Of a stretch of DNA of 10,646 bases, positions 6,479 through 10,646 are shown in pieces; the stretch's first letter is position 1, and every line of letters begins with the position of its first letter. Under the pieces are notes generated by a model that did not search any database, was not told the origin of the DNA, and worked only from the letters and a program-made list of their open reading frames with translations. The stretch is taken from the NCBI GenBank assembly GCA_023265215.1, contig JAHFUH010000127.1, positions 1 through 10,646 of the forward strand, read 5' to 3'. The position numbers and the translations under genes are program-made. The stretch comes from Acidobacteriota bacterium (GTDB taxonomy: Bacteria; Acidobacteriota; UBA6911).

Positions 6479-7713
6479 AGATCGTCATCCATCGGGGCTC
6501 TCAGGAAATTGGTGGCACTTGCATCCAGCTTTCTGCCGGCAAAACAACGCTTTTGCTGGATCTGGGACTGCCACTCTCACCTGCAAGCGCGAAACTCGAT
6601 GTGGCCTCGTTGAAACCAAACGCGGTTTTGATCAGCCATCCACATCAAGATCATTTCGGACTCATCGATGTGCTTAACCCGGCGGTGCCCGTGTATATCG
6701 GGGAACTGGGGCAACGACTGATCAATGCGACGCGCATGTTTTTGAGAAAGGCACTGCCCACCAACAATTTCCAATCGTTCGAGAACAGGCAGCCGTTTGA
6801 GATCGGTAATTTCACGATCACCCCTTTTCTTGTCGATCATTCCGCCGTCGATGCCTACGGATTCCTCATCGAGGCCGAAGGAAAGAGAATCTTTTATAGT
6901 GGCGATTTCCGGGCACATGGCAGAAAATCGGTCTTGTTTGAAAATATCATTAAAAACCCTCTCCAAAACATTGACCTGCTTTTCATGGAAGGAACCATGC
7001 TGGAACGGAACAACGACGACTTCCCAAGTGAATCCGCCGTTGAACAAAAAATATATGAAATCATCAAAACCCAAATAAATATCACTTTTCTCATTTCATC
7101 TTCGCAGAACATCGATCGCATCGTGTCGGCCTACAGGGCCTGCATCAAGGGACACAAGACCCTGGTTGTCGACATCTATACGGCCTGGGTACTTGAGCAG
7201 CTTAAAATCGTATCCAATAGAGTGCCGAATATGGAATGGGAAATAATGGGGGTTTATGCTTCTCCTAGCCAAGATGAAACACTGAAGGCGCATCCGGGTT
7301 ATTTTGATGATTTTCGTAAGAGACTCTACAACTATCGTATTACAAAAGAAGAACTCCATGCCAACCCGCAGGGTTATCTTTTCCTGGGCAAGATGTCCCA
7401 TTTCAGAATTATCAATTTGTACAAAAAGGGAAATCCGGTCAACGTTATCTATTCCCAATGGCCTGGATATCTTTCGTACCCGAATAAAGATTATTATGGC
7501 GCAGAGTCATTTGCGGCTTATCGGAAAGATCCGCAGGTCAACTTCATCTGTGCCCATACCAGCGGGCATGCAACGGTGGCGGATCTCAAAGCTTATGCCC
7601 AGGCGCTCAAGCCGAAGCAACTGGTGCCTGTACATACGGCGGCCCCAAAGGAATTCCCAAAGTATTTCGCGAACGTCGTCAATCTTACTGATGGTCAGAT
7701 GCTCAACCTGTAG
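6475..7713 (+). CDS. RNase J-like metallo-beta-lactamase/beta-CASP family hydrolase
   Basis: The 412-aa product starts MKIVIHRGSQEIGGTCIQL, like RNase J-type proteins. Metal motifs are all visible: SHPHQDH (H55, H57, D59, H60), DHSAVDAYG (H122), YSGDFRAHG (D144), and the beta-CASP signatures MEGT (E172), HTSGHA (H361, H365) and VPVHT (H387). Such enzymes are zinc-dependent RNases, endo- or 5'-exonucleolytic. At 412 aa it lacks the roughly 100-residue C-terminal domain of housekeeping RNase J (about 550 aa), so it is a compact accessory relative. It overlaps the upstream small gene by 4 nt. Its stop is embedded in the ribosome binding site of the nuclease-like gene downstream. All active-site residues seem intact; RNA is the likeliest substrate, but another phosphodiester cannot be excluded. 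Confidence 0.85.
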   Translation: MKIVIHRGSQEIGGTCIQLSAGKTTLLLDLGLPLSPASAKLDVASLKPNAVLISHPHQDHFGLIDVLNPAVPVYIGELGQRLINATRMFLRKALPTNNFQSFENRQPFEIGNFTITPFLVDHSAVDAYGFLIEAEGKRIFYSGDFRAHGRKSVLFENIIKNPLQNIDLLFMEGTMLERNNDDFPSESAVEQKIYEIIKTQINITFLISSSQNIDRIVSAYRACIKGHKTLVVDIYTAWVLEQLKIVSNRVPNMEWEIMGVYASPSQDETLKAHPGYFDDFRKRLYNYRITKEELHANPQGYLFLGKMSHFRIINLYKKGNPVNVIYSQWPGYLSYPNKDYYGAESFAAYRKDPQVNFICAHTSGHATVADLKAYAQALKPKQLVPVHTAAPKEFPKYFANVVNLTDGQMLNL

Positions 7714-7722
7714 GAGGCAATA

Positions 7723-8646
7723 ATGGGAAAAAAGGCAGACACTGGTTTCAGCCGGCTTGGAAAAGATGATCGGCTCGTTACAGAGCTGTGCGCTCAAGCG
7801 TGGTGGAAACACCTCGTGGAACATTCTCATCGCGATCCGGACATCAACATCCAACTCCGGCGGGATTCAATCAATGTGTATTCAAAGATGGGAAGTCTGC
7901 TCAAAATTAGCATGAGCGGCAATGACATCTGTTGCAAAATTCATTACAAGTATCTATTGGCAGAAGCTAAAAAGCCCTATGCAGAGATTATCCCTTTCGG
8001 CGAGGAGTTGCTGGTGAGCGGCACTGTATGTTCCAATATCCAGAATGTACTGAATCCCGAGAATTTTAGGACCATCAAGCGGAACGTTGCTGTCTACGCC
8101 GGAGAAGAAAAGGTTATTCAATCCCGGCTCGTTGAGAAAAATAAAGAAACAATTATCGATGTTGAAGTGGCTTTTACCGAAAAGCCCGGCAGAGATGATG
8201 ACTCGGCTGAAAATACCCGTATCGACTTCGTTAATGTAGACAAGAGCAGCCAAAAGCTTGTCTTTGTCGAGTTGAAGCAAATATTTGACTCAAGGCTGTA
8301 CAACGAGGAAATAAGCAACCAGATAAAAAAGTATCACGACTTTGCTTTGAAACACAAGGCCCAGCTAGTCAAGGCATATCAGGACGCCATAAAGGGAAAA
8401 AAGAAGCTCGGCATCATAAGGGAATCGTCTTTTCTCTCCAAAGCGACGATAACGACCATCGAGCCGCGGCCCCTTCTTGTCATTGCAGCATATAATCAGG
8501 AAATCATAGACGCCTTAAGAGACAAAATTAGAGCTAATCTCGGTAAACATGGGGCAATCGATCATCTCTCAGGGTTATACTTTTTCGGAAACGAAGTGGA
8601 TCTGAACCTGTCGACGCATAAATATAAAAACAGAGAAGTATTTTAG
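7723..8646 (+). CDS. PD-(D/E)XK nuclease-like protein
   Basis: The 307-aa protein of unnamed family has a central stretch resembling the PD-(D/E)XK core: E148 in DVEVAF, D168 in RIDFV, then a strand ending FVELK (E183, K185) and a helix with E196 and Q200. The order and spacing (D, about 15 residues, ExK) fit this nuclease fold. The N-terminal 120 residues look like a separate alpha/beta domain and the C-terminus contains a LLVIAAY strand. No membrane segment is visible. The start ATG 7723 has AGGAGG 5 nt upstream, overlapping the TAG of the RNase J-like gene, so the two are coupled. No terminator was found after 8646. The nuclease assignment is motif-based inference; a non-catalytic or DNA/RNA-binding relative is possible. 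Confidence 0.65.
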   Translation: MGKKADTGFSRLGKDDRLVTELCAQAWWKHLVEHSHRDPDINIQLRRDSINVYSKMGSLLKISMSGNDICCKIHYKYLLAEAKKPYAEIIPFGEELLVSGTVCSNIQNVLNPENFRTIKRNVAVYAGEEKVIQSRLVEKNKETIIDVEVAFTEKPGRDDDSAENTRIDFVNVDKSSQKLVFVELKQIFDSRLYNEEISNQIKKYHDFALKHKAQLVKAYQDAIKGKKKLGIIRESSFLSKATITTIEPRPLLVIAAYNQEIIDALRDKIRANLGKHGAIDHLSGLYFFGNEVDLNLSTHKYKNREVF

Positions 8647-8866
8647 CAGAGTCACCCCGAGAAGGATCTGGCTGATCAAGGATCGGAATATCGTGCCTTT
8701 AAATTGCAGAATTTGACGCGCACAACTACACCCTTCTAAGCAGCTAACTTTCTAAGGTGATGCTTAATTTTTATCTATTTTGAGCGCCACGGAAACAGGA
8801 AAACGTGATTCCACTTCCCAACAATTCTTATTGGCGACAACATGAACGAATATGATGAGCGGATCG
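8647..8866. other. Non-coding stretch between nuclease operon and repeat copy 2
   Basis: No gene or terminator is recognised. Near its right end ATG 8842 opens a 20-codon frame (MNEYDERIVTILAGLKRLVL) closing at 8904 inside the repeat. It has no ribosome binding site, so it is not called as a gene, though it may be the tip of a truncated protein. Confidence 0.4.
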
Positions 8867-9203
8867 TGACAATTCTCGCCGGCCTCAAGCGGCTGGTGTT
8901 GTAACCGCCGGCTGGGCCTTTGAAGGCATACCGCCCCGCTTTCATCTTGATTCCCTTCCCTGCCAAAGATATTCTTGCGGTCGATGACCCGCTGATGCAG
9001 ATTTGGTCACGGTTCGAGATGCAGACAGATAATGGGGGGGATCATCGAAAAACATGAGATAGGATTATATCAAAAACCCGTGTACCTGTAGCGTACCTGA
9101 AAGTGGGGTTTCTGCGGTTTTAGCGGTATTGGCAGTCTAATAGAATCTATAACTTACGTGTTTTCAATAACCTGTCAAGAAACGAATCCCACCCTCTCCG
9201 CCA
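8867..9203. repeat. Direct repeat copy 2
   Basis: Same orientation as 1-336. The first 120 bp are identical to copy 1 and the remainder about 90% identical, with one extra C near 9190. It ends at CCGCCA like copy 1. The sharp change from identity to divergence at 8987 suggests gene conversion or separate constraint on the first 120 bp. Short frames inside show no recognised domain. Confidence 0.9.
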
Positions 9204-9281
9204 GCCTCAATATGCTCATCTCCACAGCCATCGGGGTCGGAATCGCAATCGCAAATTGGCCGGCAAATGAAGCTGCCCAGA

Positions 9282-9590
9282 TCATGCCACCTTGCGGGCT
9301 TTGCGCGTTGTCTTCAGCACTAACTGGACGCGAGTACCCAGGCGAGCCAGCATGTCGATGAGTGCATCGGTGCTAAACAGATCGATTCTGCCTTTAAGAA
9401 GATCACTGATTCGCGGCTGAGTCACACTCAGTATTTTTGCTACGTCCGCCTGTCGATATCGGCCTGCAGCAATTCGCTTCTGAACCTCAATCATAAGGTC
9501 CGCGCGGATTTTGAGGTGCTCCGATTCTTCCAAATCGAAGCCGAGGTCGCGGAATACATTGCGGTTGGATCGAGTAATTTTGACGTTCAT
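9282..9590 (-). CDS. Xre-family HTH antitoxin
   Basis: The 102-aa protein has a helix-turn-helix at about residues 46-67 (RQADVAKILSVTQPRISDLL), preceded by the VFRDLGFDLEESEHLKIRADL region typical of HigA-like/Xre antitoxins paired with Gp49-like toxins. It should neutralise the toxin and bind the operon operator as repressor. It starts 13 nt after the toxin stop with AGGCAGG upstream, so it is co-transcribed as second gene, the toxin-first order usual for higBA-type modules. The C-terminus (TRKARKVA) is basic. No lesion is visible. Confidence 0.88.
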   Translation of the reverse strand: MNVKITRSNRNVFRDLGFDLEESEHLKIRADLMIEVQKRIAAGRYRQADVAKILSVTQPRISDLLKGRIDLFSTDALIDMLARLGTRVQLVLKTTRKARKVA

Positions 9591-9603
9591 AACATGCCTG
9601 CCT

Positions 9604-9948
9604 TTATCGAGCGGATGCTGCTCGCCTTTTTACCAGCAGTTCAGAAAAACGCTTCCTGGCCAGATCTAGATCATGTCGGGATATTTTTTGCGTTCGTTTT
9701 TCCAAAGCGTGCAGGACATAGACGCCTTCAGCAAACTTCGCAACATACAGGATTCTGTGTTCAAGCTCCGTATGAATCCTGATTTCTCGAACGCCCTGGC
9801 CGACAACAGCAACCGGCTTCCAGTCGTTTGGATCAAACCCCTGTTGAATTCTGCGCAACTGAAATCCCGCAAGCCGGCGCGCGTCTTCTGGGAAAGATCC
9901 TATGTCATGAAGAGATGATCCGAGCCAGAACAGGAGCCTTTCGGCCAT
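9604..9948 (-). CDS. RelE/HigB-superfamily (phage Gp49-like) toxin
   Basis: The 114-aa product carries the family pattern: LGSSLHDIGSFPEDARRLAGFQL at the N-terminus, GVREIRIHTELEHRILYVAKF in the beta-sheet core, and ALEKRTQKISRHDLDLARKRF at the C-terminus. Members cleave mRNA on or off the ribosome. Length is normal for the family. ATG 9948 has no Shine-Dalgarno sequence and lies only 5 nt after the -10 box, so the transcript is predicted to be leaderless. It is the first gene of a two-gene operon with the Xre antitoxin. The sequence appears intact, implying a working toxin kept by its antitoxin. Confidence 0.87.
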   Translation of the reverse strand: MAERLLFWLGSSLHDIGSFPEDARRLAGFQLRRIQQGFDPNDWKPVAVVGQGVREIRIHTELEHRILYVAKFAEGVYVLHALEKRTQKISRHDLDLARKRFSELLVKRRAASAR

Positions 9949-9953
9949 AGCTC

Positions 9954-9982
9954 AATATACAAGTATTTATATATTTTGTCAA
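9954..9982 (-). promoter_or_regulatory. Promoter and likely operator of the toxin-antitoxin operon
   Basis: On the minus strand there is TTGACA (9977-9982), a 17-nt spacer and TATATT (9954-9959), a near-consensus sigma70 promoter. The inverted repeat AATATA (9970-9975) / TATATT (9954-9959), 10 nt apart, overlaps the spacer and -10 box and could be the operator bound by the antitoxin complex. Confidence 0.75.
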
Positions 9983-10061
9983 GCCATGGATGGAAACTGT
10001 CGAGTGATATGGAAACGAATGACGCAAAATAAAACCGTGTCTCCATAATCCATAATTCATC

Positions 10062-10465
10062 AATCCATGGCGTTCCATCACTCGGATTGGAGGGAACATA
10101 CGATCTTCTAAAAGGGACTGTTTGAGTTCCAGTTACCTCAAAGCCGTGCTCTGTTTTAACCGTAACAGCCATAGCGGCATCTCCATTCCGGTAGAACAGC
10201 TCATGACCATCCCTCGACCATATCGCGCTGTCTCCACCGTTAGTGGAGACTTGCCATAGTCCTTTATTAACATCAGGAAACGAAAGCCCGTAAATCTAGT
10301 TTTTGCCTGTTTTATCGGATGTATAAGCAATATATTTCCTATCTGGAGAAATCATCGGTTGCGTTTCCAAATAACTATCCTTAAGCACCGGTTTTGGTTC
10401 GCTGCCGCCTTCGGTGGAAATAGCTGCAATGTCCCAATTTTGTGTGTCCCTTGTTTCCGCGCCGA
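10062..10465 (-). pseudogene. WD40/TolB-like beta-propeller C-terminal fragment
   Basis: The translation shows propeller blades of the PD40/TolB type: NWDIAAISTEGG, MISPDRKYIAYTSDKTGKN, then TAG (10296-10298), then IYGLSFPDVNKGLWQVSTNGGDSAIWSRDGHELFYRNGD and a final blade ending near GTPW. The stop is one substitution from GAG, which would give the expected KNEIY. The frame upstream of about 10465 runs into the hairpin-rich mobile-like sequence. Downstream of 10065 homology ends and the frame runs into the toxin promoter region. The fragment is therefore truncated at both ends and interrupted inside. Such blades occur in TolB-like proteins and in kinase-linked propellers; the parent cannot be decided. 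Confidence 0.7.
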
Positions 10466-10473
10466 CTAATCGA

Positions 10474-10646
10474 CCACGCCTAGAAGGCGTGGCTTTGGCC
10501 TGCCCCGCACAGCGCTGACTGCGGGACACACTTGACACTGGGGGTAGATGACGCATCACTGCAATTCTCCAGAGTCTAAATGTTCGTTCGGCTCAGGCCC
10601 GAAGGGCCGTCAGTGAATAGCCCCGGCCGCAAGGCCGGGGTTGGCG
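10474..10646 (+). mobile_element. Multi-hairpin IS200/IS605-like end or omega-RNA-like scaffold, cut by window end
   Basis: Four hairpins follow one another: CCACGCCT/AGGCGTGG (10474-10481, 10485-10492), CCCGCA/TGCGGG (10504-10509, 10520-10525), GGCCC/GGGCC (10596-10600, 10604-10608) and CCCCGGCC-GCAA-GGCCGGGG (10621-10640), whose loop is a GNRA tetraloop on the plus strand. The first matches the layout of the hairpin at 5474. A strong GC hairpin close to an element end is usual for IS200/IS605 right ends and their guide RNAs. No tnpA or tnpB lies to its left, so it is either a non-autonomous derivative or the left end of an element continuing beyond the window. Confidence 0.4.

Noticed and set aside
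4296..10298. Both internal stops (4399-4401 and 10296-10298) are TAG, hinting at amber recoding such as pyrrolysine.
   Set aside because: TAG also terminates at least five normal genes here (zinc ribbon at 2034, TIR, secreted protein, RNase J-like and nuclease-like), and the first broken gene also has a frameshift. Plain decay or sequencing error is simpler.
1..10646. CRISPR arrays, tRNA or rRNA genes.
   Set aside because: No regularly spaced short repeats, cloverleaf with a CCA-compatible acceptor, or rRNA-like sequence was found. The 7-bp stem at 1907-1969 looks acceptor-like but encloses only two hairpins and no anticodon arm.

Overview
The window looks like an accessory, defence-rich and partly decaying region of a Gram-negative environmental bacterium. 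Base composition is roughly balanced and the promoters found are sigma70-like. A desulfobacterotal or similar proteobacterial host is possible, but no housekeeping or marker gene is present, so taxonomy is a guess.

Layout. (1) 1-336 is a direct repeat whose second copy lies at 8867-9203; about 8.5 kb of mostly defence-like genes sits between the copies. (2) 466-917 is a scrapyard: a thioredoxin/DsbA-like C-terminal fragment and a zinc-ribbon membrane protein read toward each other and both break off near base 650. (3) 1047-1972 holds a tiny ORF, a DUF3800 gene and, convergent with it, a stand-alone small RNA gene with its own promoter, three-way-junction fold and intrinsic terminator. (4) 2034-4452 (minus) reads as ComEC-type metallo-beta-lactamase (broken by an amber codon and a 1-nt insertion), then a TIR-like Cap12-type nucleotide-binding protein with a C-terminal beta-rich domain, then a zinc-ribbon protein. 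This resembles a TIR-effector antiphage locus. (5) 4700-5155 (minus) is a small secreted protein. (6) 5156-6211 has no convincing intact gene but holds an IS200/IS605-end-like hairpin, a roughly 200-bp imperfect palindrome and a protein-like remnant.

(7) 6212-8646 (plus) is a tightly coupled three-gene operon: an 88-aa protein of unknown family, an RNase J-like metallo-beta-lactamase/beta-CASP protein, and a PD-(D/E)XK nuclease-like protein. The genes overlap by 4 nt or are separated by 9 nt. I do not recognise this combination, and it is the best candidate for an undescribed nucleic-acid-degrading defence or RNA-processing module. (8) 8867-9203 is the second repeat copy. (9) 9282-9982 (minus) is a HigB/Gp49-like toxin and Xre antitoxin pair with a near-perfect promoter so close to the toxin start that the transcript should be leaderless. 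(10) 10062-10465 (minus) is a broken WD40/TolB-like beta-propeller gene. From 10474 to the window end is a chain of hairpins resembling IS200/IS605 ends or an omega-RNA scaffold.

Taken together, the genes suggest a defence and mobile island: TIR effector cluster, DUF3800 with small RNA, nuclease operon and toxin-antitoxin, with repeats and IS-like palindromes at its seams and several pseudogenes showing turnover.
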